Numbered from the stretch's first letter, positions 17,708 through 26,986 are shown. The stretch: DNA of 64,000 nucleotides from a candidate division KSB1 bacterium (GCA_034506255.1 JAPDPX010000001.1:809567-873566), one strand, 5' to 3'. The notes: generated from the letters alone by a model not told the origin. Numbers and translations are program-made.

Positions 17708-19030
17708 TCAAATTGCGACCGGCAGGTTCATTGCCCGGCTGTGCCGAACTGAGACGCAGGCCTCGAAAACGCGGGCGAGCTGTGCCGTCAGCTCCCGGCG
17801 GTGATACTTCACGTGATCGCCGACGCTGCCGCGCAGACGGCCCGCGGATCTCTGCCGCAGCCATTCGGCCAGCACCGCAGCAATCGCCGGGGTATCTTCC
17901 TCCGCCAAAGCAACGCCGAGCTTTTCCTGCTCGATCAACCGGCGTGCGGCACCGGCCGGGCCGAGCGCCAGGATCGGCCGCTGCGCACCGATATAGTCGA
18001 ACAACTTGCTGGTGAGCACATTGGTCGCATGCGGTTGCTTGCCGATGAGCAACAGCAGGGCATCGGCATCACGGAGATGGCGCAGCGTCTCGCGGTAGGG
18101 CAGGTATGCCCGAAGGTCGATGTACCCAGCCAGGCCGCTGGCTTGCATCGCGTGGCGATCGGCCTGTGGCACGATGCCGAGCAATTCCAAACGCAGCAAT
18201 TCCGGCTGCGGCAGCCGCTGCCACGCGGCGAGAAACGGATGTATGCTGCGCCAGGTGTAGAGCGTGCCGCTGTGCACGATGGTGAACCGGTCGGGAGGCT
18301 TGGGCGCGGGCAGCGCCGCAAAATCAGCCGGATCGTAGCCGTTGGTGATGACGGTGATCTGCTCCCGCCGTGCGGCCACGCCCTTTTGCAACAAGTGCTG
18401 CTGCATCTCCAGCGAGACCACCACCAGGTGCTGCGCCGCCCCCAGCACCTTCTTTTCGAGCCAATCGTCCAGCCGGGCACGCCAGCGCCAGCGCCAGGGA
18501 TTGTAGCTGTCGGGATACTGATCCCACAAATCGCGCAAGTCCGCCACCCACGGCAGGCCGGTGCGTTGCGACAACAGCCGGGCGATCACATGGGTGGCAT
18601 TGGGCGGGCCGCTGGAATAAATGAGGGCAAACTCACTCTGTCGCAGCAGGCGTTTGCCCGCGGCCACGGCGGCCGGCACCCAGCCGGCATATTCATCGGG
18701 AATAAAGGCGCAGGTGAACAGCAAATTCTTCAACCAGGCCAGCATGCGCCACCACGGCCGGCCCCCCTCGCGCGGCATGCCGGCTTGATGGCCGGTGGCT
18801 TTGCGCAGAAAACGTGCCGGCAGCATGGCGGAGGTGGCAGTGACCGGCAAATCCCGCGGCACCTCCTGCAGCAGGGAGTCATCGCGCACGAGATGATGCG
18901 GCTGCCGCACCGTCAGCAAATGTGGCTGCCAGCCGAACTCGGGCAGGTAGCGCACGAACTTCAGCGTGCGCTGGGTGCCGCCTCCGCCCAGCGGCGGAAA
19001 GTAATAAGCCACGACGAGCACGCGCTTCAT
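17708..19030 (-). CDS. GT4 family glycosyltransferase
   Basis: A 440-residue GT-B enzyme starting MKRVLVVAYYFPPLGGGGTQ, the glycine-rich loop of WcaI/WbuB-like GT4 proteins. Further landmarks are YSSGPPNATHVIARLL, WVADLRDLWDQYPD, VVSLEMQQHLL, ITNGYDPADF, IVHSGTLY and the nucleotide-sugar site LTSKLFDYIGAQRPILAL. Acceptor and donor are unknown. ATG 19030 gives the canonical N-terminus; the 89-residue extension upstream has no coding character. It is separated from the C5-epimerase gene by 321 nt, the largest gap within the polysaccharide cluster apart from the repeat regions. Confidence 0.87.
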   Translation of the reverse strand: MKRVLVVAYYFPPLGGGGTQRTLKFVRYLPEFGWQPHLLTVRQPHHLVRDDSLLQEVPRDLPVTATSAMLPARFLRKATGHQAGMPREGGRPWWRMLAWLKNLLFTCAFIPDEYAGWVPAAVAAGKRLLRQSEFALIYSSGPPNATHVIARLLSQRTGLPWVADLRDLWDQYPDSYNPWRWRWRARLDDWLEKKVLGAAQHLVVVSLEMQQHLLQKGVAARREQITVITNGYDPADFAALPAPKPPDRFTIVHSGTLYTWRSIHPFLAAWQRLPQPELLRLELLGIVPQADRHAMQASGLAGYIDLRAYLPYRETLRHLRDADALLLLIGKQPHATNVLTSKLFDYIGAQRPILALGPAGAARRLIEQEKLGVALAEEDTPAIAAVLAEWLRQRSAGRLRGSVGDHVKYHRRELTAQLARVFEACVSVRHSRAMNLPVAI

Positions 19031-19351
19031 GTGAACATCGACATCGAATGTCCCGGGAAGATGCGTTTGATTGGATCGACGAGAGCCATGACCGCTTTGC
19101 CGGAGCCTGCCTTTTGTGGGTTGGACGCAGCTAAAAACGGCCCGCTGCGTTGGAGCGGTTTTTAACCGCCGCGATGAACGCCTCGCAGTCGCGCCCAAGA
19201 CGCCCTGCTTGTGGCGCGGCAGGTGTTTCAACCGGGATGACACGTGGTGGTTGCACGTTTCAAGGCAACAGACTGCCGGCCTCCCCCACTCCTGCAAATC
19301 CGTTCATCCTGTCAAAAAAATGCGGTACGTGCCCGCGCGTCGTGCCTTTCC
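19031..19351 (-). other. Gap between C5-epimerase and GT4 genes
   Basis: No gene seen. On the minus strand 19132-19163 can fold with AAAAAC/GTTTTT and CGCT/AGCG pairings, ending in T residues. It is a weak terminator or attenuator candidate inside the polysaccharide cluster. Confidence 0.35.
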
Positions 19352-20389
19352 TCACTTCGCTTCACCGAGGCGCAAGCGCCGCTGCAGGGCCCAACTTCGC
19401 TCCGCCAGCCAACGTTGCACGCGTTTGCAACGAGACGGCGAATACGCGCGCCAGCGCCGGCCGGTCGCGAGCAATTCCGGGAGCTGCGTCAACTCGCCCA
19501 GTGCCAGCAAAAGATTGACGTGCAGGTCATGATACTCATTGTTGGCAATTTGCCGGCGGCGCAGATCATAGAGGCTGCCATATCCCCGATCGAATTCCGG
19601 CAGCAACGCCAGCAGGCCGGAGAGGGCGCGGGAATACACCGTCTTCAGCTCCGCCTCGCTGCCGCAGTGCAGAAATTCCGCCAGGCCAATCAGCGCGAAC
19701 AGGGCGCCGTTCAACACATGCAGTGGTGGTGCGGCCGGAAATTCCTCCAAAAACAGCCGGCCGCCGGGCAATTCCCAGGCAACGCCGCCTTCGGCGATTG
19801 CAAATTTGCACGGCAACAGACTGGCGTGCGCCGCGCGCAGATATTCTTCCCTCGCGCTGGCTGCAAAAGCGCGCAGCAGCAGCGAGGCGCCCAGGCCTTG
19901 CGCCATGGCACTGATCCACGCGCCCGGCATGTACTCGATCAACGGTGGCAGATGCGGCATGGGAAAATGGTGCAGCCACACCCCGCCGGTGCCGCGCGCG
20001 TTGACCTGATGCGCAACCAGCCACTCGGCAGCGCGGCGAAAACAGCGTTCCGAGTCTCCGGCTCCCTCCTGCTGCCAGCGTGCAAAATGGCCCAGGCCGA
20101 AAAAGGCCAGCGTCACCGGCGTGTACTGCGGGCCAATTTTCCCGGGAGATGGAATGTGGTTGCGGGCAAACAGGCGGTCATAATCCACCAGCGGCAAACC
20201 TGCCGAATCGGCAGGCCCATACTCGCCGCGCAGGATCGCTGCAAAAATGCGATGCAAGGGCACAGGATAAGGGCCGAGCCGTGCCACGACCGGCGCGGGT
20301 ATGCTTGCCTCTGCAATTTGCGGGGGCACATGGCCGGCATTCGCCACCGGCAGCAGCATGCCCTGGTTCGTACAGGAAGCCGGCTTCAT
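19352..20389 (-). CDS. D-glucuronyl C5-epimerase-like protein
   Basis: A 345-residue protein similar to the C-terminal catalytic domain of heparosan/heparan-sulfate glucuronyl C5-epimerases, an (alpha/alpha) barrel. The signature is LIEYMPGAWISAMAQGLGAS, followed by LLLRAF, with VLNGALFALIGLAEF further on and a tyrosine-rich RGYGSLYDLR segment. Such enzymes invert C5 of glucuronate within a polysaccharide, giving iduronate. The eukaryotic enzymes act in the Golgi; here no signal peptide is seen, so it may work in the cytoplasm on lipid-linked oligosaccharide or on nucleotide-linked precursors. ATG 20389 overlaps the flippase stop as ATGA, which decides the start and indicates translational coupling. 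The family is fairly clear, the substrate is not. Confidence 0.75.
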   Translation of the reverse strand: MKPASCTNQGMLLPVANAGHVPPQIAEASIPAPVVARLGPYPVPLHRIFAAILRGEYGPADSAGLPLVDYDRLFARNHIPSPGKIGPQYTPVTLAFFGLGHFARWQQEGAGDSERCFRRAAEWLVAHQVNARGTGGVWLHHFPMPHLPPLIEYMPGAWISAMAQGLGASLLLRAFAASAREEYLRAAHASLLPCKFAIAEGGVAWELPGGRLFLEEFPAAPPLHVLNGALFALIGLAEFLHCGSEAELKTVYSRALSGLLALLPEFDRGYGSLYDLRRRQIANNEYHDLHVNLLLALGELTQLPELLATGRRWRAYSPSRCKRVQRWLAERSWALQRRLRLGEAK

Positions 20390-21696
20390 TTGGCAGCCAA
20401 TTGGTTGAACACCCACTCCAACTTTTCGCGACCGTAGCGCCAGTCATCGGTCTGCAGAATGAACATCATGTGCAGTGTCACACCGGCGAAGCGCCGGAAC
20501 CAGCCCACCATCAAGATGGCCATCAAGCTGTAACTCAGGCTCATGGCCAGCGCTGCCCCTGCCGCCCCCCAGCGCGGAATCATCCAGAGGTTCAAGGCGA
20601 GGTTGCTGAACAGACCCAGGCAGCTCACCGTGGTGTTCCATTGTGCCTGGCCGCAGCCGAGCGCATAACTCGCGATGACCTTGGTGAGGCTCATCGCGAC
20701 GATGCCGAGATAGCTCAGATGCAAAGGCAGCACCGCCGGCAGAAAGCGCTCGCCGAACACCGCCTGGACCACGAGATGATCAATTTGCCACAGCAACGAG
20801 ACGCACAAACTGGTGAGCAGGAAAACCAGACGCACGGCGCGCGGCGCGAGCACGCGCATCTCCCCGGGCTGCCGTGCCCCCGAGGAAGGCAGCAGCACCA
20901 CGCCCACACTGCCCGCCAGAAACCACAAGCTCTCCGCAAAGAGTCCGATGATGGAATAGAATCCGGCTTGTGTGGCCTCCCAAAAGTAGCCCACCAATAC
21001 CAGGTCCAGGCGATAGAGCAGAAACGTGAACAATTCGGCAAGATAGATCTTCCAGCCGAAGCCGAGTTGCTGTTCGAACGCGCTGGCATCCCAGGACAGC
21101 TTTTCGCGACGTGCGGGAAACAGCAGTACGAGCAACAGCAGCGCAGCAGCGGCAAAGCTGATCACGAACGCCCACAAACCGGCGGCCACTTCCCGCCAGC
21201 CCAGCCAAAACAGCGCAAGAAAACTCACCAGAAACAGCAGCGCGCGCAGGATATTGGCCTGACTGTAAAGCGCAAAACGCTGCAGGCCCTGCGCCAGCCC
21301 CAGCAGGCAATTGAAGAGAATGTAGAACGGCACGGCGCAGGCCATCAGGCGAACATGCGCCGCCGGCGAATCACCCAGAAACAGGGATGCAAAAGCCGGC
21401 GCCCAATGCCACAACACGGCGAGAAAAAGACCGCCGGCCAGCGTGCCCCACAGCAGGGAATGCAGGAAAAGCGTGTTTGCGGGAATTTGGCGCCGGCTCG
21501 CCAGCACCGCGTTCGAGGTGCCAAGTCCGAAAGTCAGCAGCATGGCTGCGATGCTGGTGGAGGAATTGAGCAGCGCATATTCACCGCGCGCCTGCGGACC
21601 GAGCAGGCGCGCGAGCAGCAAACTGCCCAGCGCCATCAAAGCATAGGAGACGGCACGGCCGCCGAACGCAATGATACTGTTGCGGGCAAGGTCCAC
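20386..21696 (-). CDS. Wzx-like polysaccharide flippase
   Basis: A 436-residue protein with about twelve to fourteen transmembrane helices in the MATE/Wzx (PST) superfamily pattern: SIIAFGGRAVSYALMALGS with LLARLLGPQARGEY at the N-terminus, the signature of oligosaccharide flippases. It would move the undecaprenyl-linked repeat unit across the inner membrane for polymerisation. The start is GTG at 21696 (no good Shine-Dalgarno; moderately sure). Its stop overlaps the C5-epimerase start. Upstream is a repeat element and the DUF6044 gene. Confidence 0.87.
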   Translation of the reverse strand: MDLARNSIIAFGGRAVSYALMALGSLLLARLLGPQARGEYALLNSSTSIAAMLLTFGLGTSNAVLASRRQIPANTLFLHSLLWGTLAGGLFLAVLWHWAPAFASLFLGDSPAAHVRLMACAVPFYILFNCLLGLAQGLQRFALYSQANILRALLFLVSFLALFWLGWREVAAGLWAFVISFAAAALLLLVLLFPARREKLSWDASAFEQQLGFGWKIYLAELFTFLLYRLDLVLVGYFWEATQAGFYSIIGLFAESLWFLAGSVGVVLLPSSGARQPGEMRVLAPRAVRLVFLLTSLCVSLLWQIDHLVVQAVFGERFLPAVLPLHLSYLGIVAMSLTKVIASYALGCGQAQWNTTVSCLGLFSNLALNLWMIPRWGAAGAALAMSLSYSLMAILMVGWFRRFAGVTLHMMFILQTDDWRYGREKLEWVFNQLAAK

Positions 21697-21790
21697 GAGC
21701 GTGATCTCGTGACTGTTGGCAGTCTAAGAATGACGCGAATGTAGCGAATGAGGGGAAGGGATGCAATTACAAAAAACCGGGGAACGGTGT

Positions 21791-21930
21791 TCTGTCTCGC
21801 CCACGAAAACAAAACTCCTGCGACAAAAACCCTTTCGTGGGAATCCATTTTCGCGGAAAAAAACGCAGCCTCTTCGGCAAACGGGCGATGTTATCTCGCC
21901 CACCAGAGCAAAACTCCCGCGAAGAACATT
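21791..21930. repeat. Intergenic palindromic repeat, copy A
   Basis: Between the flippase and DUF6044 genes. It contains TCTGTCTCGCCCAC, then an AAAACTCC...CCCTTTCGTGG block, TTTTCGCGG (21848-21856), CCTCTTCGGCAAACGGGCGAT, a second TCTCGCCCAC and AAACTCCCGCGAA (21911-21923). The GGGCGA and TCGCCC segments can pair. The same modules recur at 23845-24003. Confidence 0.7.
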
Positions 21931-21947
21931 TCCTGAATTTCCCCGCC

Positions 21948-23699
21948 TCACGGCTGCTCCCCCGCAGCCCCGGCACCGCGGCTTCCCACGCGATAGAGAT
22001 GAATACGCCACGGGGAGGCGCGATGTTCGAAGACGCGCAGCAGCTCCAAACCCAGTGCCGCGGCATTGCCGATCTCGAGGTCGGAGAGAATGAAGTCTCC
22101 GCCCATGTCCCGCAAGGCCGCGAGATCGAATTGCAGCTCCTTGACCTTCTTCCCCTCCGTCGCCGCCACAAAAGCGTAGCAGCGATTGCCCCATCCGTCG
22201 AAATAGACCTTCAGTTCCGGGGCCTTGTCCAATTCGCCGGCAATGATGCGGCGGAAGCGATGTTTGTACTCGAGCGGATAGTTGTAGGCGTAGCCATCGA
22301 GTGTGTGAAAGCCGTTGAATTGTGCCACGGCAGGATGAAAGCCCACACAAATGACGCGATACTGTGAGGGCGGTTTTCCGATGAACCGCGCAATTTCCTG
22401 AAACAATTCCGCTGAAAAAAACTCGCGATAGGTGGGCAGGTAAGCGGTGAACCTGGGAAAGCGGCTGTAGAAACGATCCTGCGTCACGTTTTCCGGCCAA
22501 ATGGCCTGGGCCTGCACCAGCAGCAGCACCCACGCCAGCACGCGGCCCAAAGCCGGTGCGGCTTTGATCCCCTGCGCGATCTGCGCCAGACAGACGGCCA
22601 GCAACAGGTACCAGAGCATCGGCTGCAAAAAATAAACGCGGTCGAATTGAAAGCTGCGCAACAGTGCGAGTTTTTCCCGGAGCGGCAGCAATCCCTGCCA
22701 CTGGTACAAGCCGGCAAACACGGCGATGGCCGCGATCGCCGCGGCGAGCTGCAGCAACAGCTTCGGCAGCGTTCGCTGCCGCGCCCTCGCCAGCAACGCC
22801 AGCGGCAAAACCCACAGCAAAATGGGTCGGGAAACCGTGGCCGCATGCAGGTGGCCCGTCAGCAGGTTGTTGTGTATGTTTTGCAGCACCTCCCCCGCAC
22901 TCCAACTCCACAGCCTGAGATCGTATTCCACGCGATGAGAGACGAATTGCCGGTCGAACAAAAATTGCCAAAGCATCTGCCATTCCACCCCGGCATACAC
23001 AACGGCAAGCAGGAGAATGCCGCCGGCGAAGCGCAGATTGAGACGCCGCCGGCGCAAGTAATCACGCAGCAAAATGGCGGCGAACAGGGCCAGCAGGAAG
23101 ACACCGGCCAGGACCAATGACGAGTACAACGGAAACAGCGCAATACACAGATAATCGGAGACGCGGCGCGAACCGTCGCGCAGGCGGAGAAAGGCCGACA
23201 GCAGCAGCGGCTGCCCGGCGATGCTCAGACCGTGCGTGGGAAAAAACGGCAGGATGGCGAAGCACAAGGCGACCCCGGCCGCCAGCCAGGGATCGATTCC
23301 CTCTCGTATCAATGGCGGCCGCCGCAGCAGCGCAAACATGCCGCCAAAGGCAATCAGTCGAACCAACACTTCGTTAAGCAAATAGGCGGTAAAGGGCTCG
23401 CACAGCAGGAAAAGCCAAACGAGCACGTTCCAACCGCTGGGGAAGCAGGCGCGCGGCAGCCCGCCCATGAAACTCTCGATCTTCACCTCGGGATCGAAGC
23501 TGAACGCGGCTCCGCTGCGGCTGAGCACGAGGCGATGCACCAAATCACTGTCAAGATTGTCGGGAATGCGGAGAAAGACGTCCTGCTGCAGCACGAAGAA
23601 TGGCAGAAGATAAAGCAGAAGGGGCACGACGAAAACTGCCAGCGGCAGAAACTTTGAACACCGGCGCCGCAAGGACAGTGATGGCAGGGGCAAAATCAT
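21948..23699 (-). CDS. DUF6044-like multi-pass membrane protein
   Basis: A 583-residue protein with about ten transmembrane helices and a soluble C-terminal third. The loop after helix 1 reads RIPDNLDSDLVHRLVLSRSG, and ESFMGGLPRACFPSGWNVL follows; both resemble the DUF6044 (YkoS-like) family and, more loosely, GT-C fold glycosyltransferases that use lipid-phosphate sugars (acidic D in loop 1). The C-terminal part includes VGFHPAVAQFNGFHTLDGY. A role in polysaccharide assembly is inferred only from its place beside the flippase and glycosyltransferases. ATG 23699 opens the frame before the first helix. Palindromic repeats flank it on both sides. Confidence 0.7.
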   Translation of the reverse strand: MILPLPSLSLRRRCSKFLPLAVFVVPLLLYLLPFFVLQQDVFLRIPDNLDSDLVHRLVLSRSGAAFSFDPEVKIESFMGGLPRACFPSGWNVLVWLFLLCEPFTAYLLNEVLVRLIAFGGMFALLRRPPLIREGIDPWLAAGVALCFAILPFFPTHGLSIAGQPLLLSAFLRLRDGSRRVSDYLCIALFPLYSSLVLAGVFLLALFAAILLRDYLRRRRLNLRFAGGILLLAVVYAGVEWQMLWQFLFDRQFVSHRVEYDLRLWSWSAGEVLQNIHNNLLTGHLHAATVSRPILLWVLPLALLARARQRTLPKLLLQLAAAIAAIAVFAGLYQWQGLLPLREKLALLRSFQFDRVYFLQPMLWYLLLAVCLAQIAQGIKAAPALGRVLAWVLLLVQAQAIWPENVTQDRFYSRFPRFTAYLPTYREFFSAELFQEIARFIGKPPSQYRVICVGFHPAVAQFNGFHTLDGYAYNYPLEYKHRFRRIIAGELDKAPELKVYFDGWGNRCYAFVAATEGKKVKELQFDLAALRDMGGDFILSDLEIGNAAALGLELLRVFEHRASPWRIHLYRVGSRGAGAAGEQP

Positions 23700-24115
23700 G
23701 TCGGAGATAATGCTGGCCTCGGGTGTCTTGTTCTCCCTTTCATACCGTCACAATGGCGCGGCTGGCGAAGGTGGCGCGGGCTGCTTTGCGACCCCGCTTG
23801 CCAGGCTGCGCCATGGCGGACAAAATTGTGAATCTTCGAAAAAATTCATTTCGCGGGAGTTTCTTTTGGGGAGAAAAATCCCGACCTCTTCGCCAAAAAG
23901 GCAATCTGTCTCGCCCACAAAAAACTCCCGCGAAAAAGCCCTTTCGTGGAATTTCATTTTCGCGGGAGAGAAAACGCAACGTTCTCGGCAGACAGGCGAT
24001 TGCCCCGTCCGGGCTTGGTGTTGGTGATCGTTTGCCGGAGCGCCGCCTTGCGCTGTTGCATTTGTCCCGGTGGACGCCGGCGGGACGGGGATAAAAAATC
24101 TGTGACCGGCGCGCG
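23700..24115 (-). other. Gap between DUF6044 and SpoIIE-phosphatase genes
   Basis: 416 nt without a supportable gene. It holds the palindromic repeat copy B (23845-24003). No promoter with both boxes was recognised on the minus strand. Confidence 0.5.
23845..24003. repeat. Intergenic palindromic repeat, copy B
   Basis: Arms TTTCGCGGGAGTTT (23849-23862) and AAACTCCCGCGAAA (23922-23935) are perfect 14-bp inverted repeats enclosing CCTCTTCGCC and TCTGTCTCGCCCAC. A second half-unit follows (CCCTTTCGTGG, TTTTCGCGGGAG at 23957-23968, then GTTCTCGGCAGACAGGCGAT). The modules match copy A near 21.8 kb. Confidence 0.72.
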
Positions 24116-25516
24116 TTAGTCCACCTTGGCCACCAGTACCGTCATGTCATCATACTGCCTGGCATAGCCGATGAATTTTTTGACTTCCTCCATGATACGC
24201 TGGCACAAGGCACGGGCGTCAAGATGGAGGTTGGTGGTGACGGTTTCGGCGAGGCGGTCTTCACCAAACTCCTCCCCGCTGAGATTGCGGGCATCGGTGA
24301 CACCGTCGGTGTAAAACACCAGCACTTCCTGCGAATGCAGGGGCAGGACCAGTTCCTGCAAATATCGCTCAAAATGCTGTCGCGGCGACAGGCCCAGTCC
24401 CACGCCCGGCGGCGCCAGAAAGCTGACGGTGCCGTTGCGGCAGTAAAGTGTGGCGTTGTGGCCGGCGCGGCTCATGCGCACGCAGCGCTGGCGCAGATCG
24501 AACAGGGCATAGGTCAGCGTGATGAAGGAATTGCGCTCAATGGTGCCAAACAGGAGATCATTGACGGTGGCGAGCAACTGCGCGGGTGACTGCTGCAGGT
24601 GATTAAGCGCACGCACGATGCCCTGCAGCTTGCTCATGTAAAGTGCGGCGGAGGTGCCTTTGCCGGAGACATCGCCCACCAAAATCCCGAGTTTGTCGCC
24701 GCCGAGTTCCAGGTAGTCAAAATAGTCGCCGCCGATTTCCGTGGCACTCACGCAGGCACCCGCCACCGACAACCCCGGCACCACGGGATGGCGGTGCGGC
24801 AGCGAGTGCATTTGAATCACACTGGCGACCGCCAGCTCCTTTTGCAGCCGCGCCTGGGAATCGCGCAGTGCCTGCAGGTTTTGAAAATTGCGCAACCGCA
24901 GCTGGTAGATCATGGTGGTCAGGCCGGTGCAGACCAGGGTGATGGCCAGGTAGAAGGACAGCGGCATGCCGGCGAGGGCCTCGCTGAAACGAACCTCGGG
25001 CCGGCTCATGAGCAGATTCATCACGAAATTGGAAACGATCATGAGCAGGCCCATCGCGGCGACGGCGATGGCGCGCAGGGGCACCACTGCCGTGAGAATG
25101 AGCAGGGCGATAATGAAAGGCGGATAGGCGGGATTGCCTTGCAGGATGTTGGCGAAGGTGGCGATGGTTTCCGCCACGAAGAGACAGATGATCACCACGA
25201 CATTGGGGGCGGTGCGACCGAAGCTGGTGCGCGAGAGTGCCAGCCCGGAAATGCCGATGCTGACAATCGCCAGATTTTCGAGATTGTTGACGAGAAGCTG
25301 CACCCAACTGTAGGGCCGCTCGACATACCACAAGGCCACCTCGACCAGGAACACGAAGCTCGGCAGCAGGATGGCGACGACCGTGGCGAATTGCAGGCCC
25401 AGCACACCCAGGCGCCGGATTTCCGCTTCGAACTCCTTGCCGCAGGCAGCGGCACGCGGGGCGAGCAATTGCCAAAGATGCCAGAAGGGAGTATGACGAG
25501 GATTGCTGTTCGACAT
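24116..25516 (-). CDS. Membrane-anchored SpoIIE/RsbU-type serine phosphatase
   Basis: A 466-residue protein. The N-terminal half holds about six hydrophobic helices (VVAILLPSFVFLVEVALW, VVIICLFVAETIATF, IIALLILTAVVPLRAIAVA and others) and ends in a coiled linker. The C-terminal PP2C-like SpoIIE domain begins at QMHSLPHRHPVVPGLSVAG and has the metal-binding GGDYFDYLELGGDKLGILVG with DVSGKGTSAALYMSKLQG, RAGHNATLYC, LVFYTDGVTDARN and YDDMTVLVAKVD. Such phosphatases dephosphorylate STAS-domain anti-anti-sigma factors in partner-switching pathways. A STAS protein is encoded at 32.4 kb, but no RsbW-type kinase is seen nearby, so pairing is only a suggestion. ATG 25516 is preferred over the polar longer frame. 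Probably cotranscribed with namZ, 78 nt upstream. Confidence 0.88.
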   Translation of the reverse strand: MSNSNPRHTPFWHLWQLLAPRAAACGKEFEAEIRRLGVLGLQFATVVAILLPSFVFLVEVALWYVERPYSWVQLLVNNLENLAIVSIGISGLALSRTSFGRTAPNVVVIICLFVAETIATFANILQGNPAYPPFIIALLILTAVVPLRAIAVAAMGLLMIVSNFVMNLLMSRPEVRFSEALAGMPLSFYLAITLVCTGLTTMIYQLRLRNFQNLQALRDSQARLQKELAVASVIQMHSLPHRHPVVPGLSVAGACVSATEIGGDYFDYLELGGDKLGILVGDVSGKGTSAALYMSKLQGIVRALNHLQQSPAQLLATVNDLLFGTIERNSFITLTYALFDLRQRCVRMSRAGHNATLYCRNGTVSFLAPPGVGLGLSPRQHFERYLQELVLPLHSQEVLVFYTDGVTDARNLSGEEFGEDRLAETVTTNLHLDARALCQRIMEEVKKFIGYARQYDDMTVLVAKVD

Positions 25517-25594
25517 CGCGCCTGCTATCGCAATTAAATGTGGGAGTCGTGAACCGCCCCGCCGGGATTCACCGTACGGCGTCACACCGCGCGT

Positions 25595-26869
25595 TCATTC
25601 ATACAGCAAATATTTCTGCCGCAGCCGGCGAAAGCCCTCTGCCTCGTCATCCAGGCGCTGCCAAATCTCAGCGAGCGGCGCCCCGGATGCGATCATTTCC
25701 TGCAACCAGCTCACCCCCGCCAGCCGCGCCATGCCGTCCCGGCGCATGCGGAACTCGGCGGGATGAAGCTGCTGCAGGGCGTGCAACAGCGCCACGCCAA
25801 ACTTGACGGGCGGGAATTTTTGAGGATCCGTGACACGCAGTGCCAGGCCCGCACAGGTTTGGCCCTCATATTTCGGGTTCATGGCTTTGCCGGGAATATC
25901 GCCGGGTACAAATTCCACCGCTTCCACGGCCACGCCTTCCACCAGGCCGCGCAGACGCGGTGCGAGCTTGCCGGCATCGAGCCAGGGTGCTCCGATCAAC
26001 GAAAACGGCCTGTGCGTACCGCGACCTTCGGAGACGTTGGTGGCCTCCAGCAGGCAGGTGCCGGGATACAACAAGGCGGTCGCTGCGTCCGGAATATTCG
26101 GTGAGGGTGGAATCCAATGCAGGCCGGTGGCCTCATGGAACTGTTGCCGCCGCCAATTCGCCACCGGGATCACCTGAAGTTTGGACCACGATGCCCGCGC
26201 CGCGCCGCTGTCGTGGGCAGCAGTGATCCATCCCTCTCCCAAAAACATGCGCGCCAACTCGCCCACTGTCATGCCATGCTGCAGCGCGATGGGATGAATG
26301 CCGACAAAGGAACGATGTTCGACAGCGAGCAGCGGGCCCTCCACCCGGTCGCCTAGGGGATTGGGACGATCAAGGACATAAAACTCCAAACCGGCTTCCG
26401 CCGCCGCTTCCATTGCCAGCGCCATGGTGCTGATGTAGGTATAAAATCTCGCGCCGACATCTTGAATGTCGAAAACCAGGGCCTCGAGACCGGCGAGCAT
26501 GGCGGGCGTGGGTTTGCGATGCGCGCCATAGAGGCTGTAAACCGGGATGCCGGTGGCGGAGTCGACTGCACTGCCGACCTTTTCGCCGGCCGGCGCCTGG
26601 CCGCGAATGCCGTGTTCCGGTCCGAACAAAGCCACGAGCTTCACATCCCTCGCATGATGCAACAAATCCACAATGTGGCGGCCGGAACGGTCCACACCGG
26701 TCTGATTGGTGATCACGCCCAGGCGCTTGCCGCGTAAGACACGGAAACTGTCTGCGACGATCCGGTCCAAACCGGTGAGCACGGGCGGGTTCGTTTGCGA
26801 AAAAAGCGCCGGTGCCGGCAGCAGAAAAATCAGCACCAGGAGGAGAGGTTGCGGGTTGCGGGTTTTCAA
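25595..26869 (-). CDS. namZ: Exo-beta-N-acetylmuramidase NamZ-like (DUF1343)
   Basis: A 424-residue exported protein with a signal peptide (PLLLVLIFLLPAPALFSQ). It carries the DUF1343 hallmarks: RLGVITNQTGVDRSGRHIVD, LFGPEHGIRG, DSATGIPVYSLYG, LVFDIQDVGARFYTYISTM, LDRPNPLG, TNVSEGRGTHRPFSLIGAP and NPKYEGQTCAG. NamZ of Bacillus subtilis removes MurNAc from the non-reducing ends of peptidoglycan fragments, so the protein is likely periplasmic and serves wall recycling or scavenging. The start is TTG at 26869; an in-frame TGA three codons upstream rules out a longer form, and the signal peptide begins directly after. No good Shine-Dalgarno. Paired with the SpoIIE phosphatase downstream. Confidence 0.88.
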   Translation of the reverse strand: MKTRNPQPLLLVLIFLLPAPALFSQTNPPVLTGLDRIVADSFRVLRGKRLGVITNQTGVDRSGRHIVDLLHHARDVKLVALFGPEHGIRGQAPAGEKVGSAVDSATGIPVYSLYGAHRKPTPAMLAGLEALVFDIQDVGARFYTYISTMALAMEAAAEAGLEFYVLDRPNPLGDRVEGPLLAVEHRSFVGIHPIALQHGMTVGELARMFLGEGWITAAHDSGAARASWSKLQVIPVANWRRQQFHEATGLHWIPPSPNIPDAATALLYPGTCLLEATNVSEGRGTHRPFSLIGAPWLDAGKLAPRLRGLVEGVAVEAVEFVPGDIPGKAMNPKYEGQTCAGLALRVTDPQKFPPVKFGVALLHALQQLHPAEFRMRRDGMARLAGVSWLQEMIASGAPLAEIWQRLDDEAEGFRRLRQKYLLYE

Positions 26870-26921
26870 GGGCAGTCAGCGGGTTGAGAAGTGGATGACG
26901 ATTGTGAGTTTTTGGCAGGCC

Positions 26922-26950
26922 AATATAGCAAAACGGTTGTTGCAGCGCAA
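26922..26950 (-). promoter_or_regulatory. Candidate promoter of namZ
   Basis: On the minus strand TTGCGC (26945-26950) and TATATT (26922-26927) are 17 nt apart, placing the transcript start about 45 nt upstream of the namZ TTG. The -10 is good, the -35 weak. Confidence 0.4.
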
Positions 26951-26986
26951 GTCGTGTTCTTCCAGAGTGGTATTGCGCCGGTGGCG

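Noticed and set aside
19304..19316. TTGACA on the minus strand upstream of the second GT4 gene as a promoter
   Set aside because: No acceptable -10 box follows at 15-19 nt.
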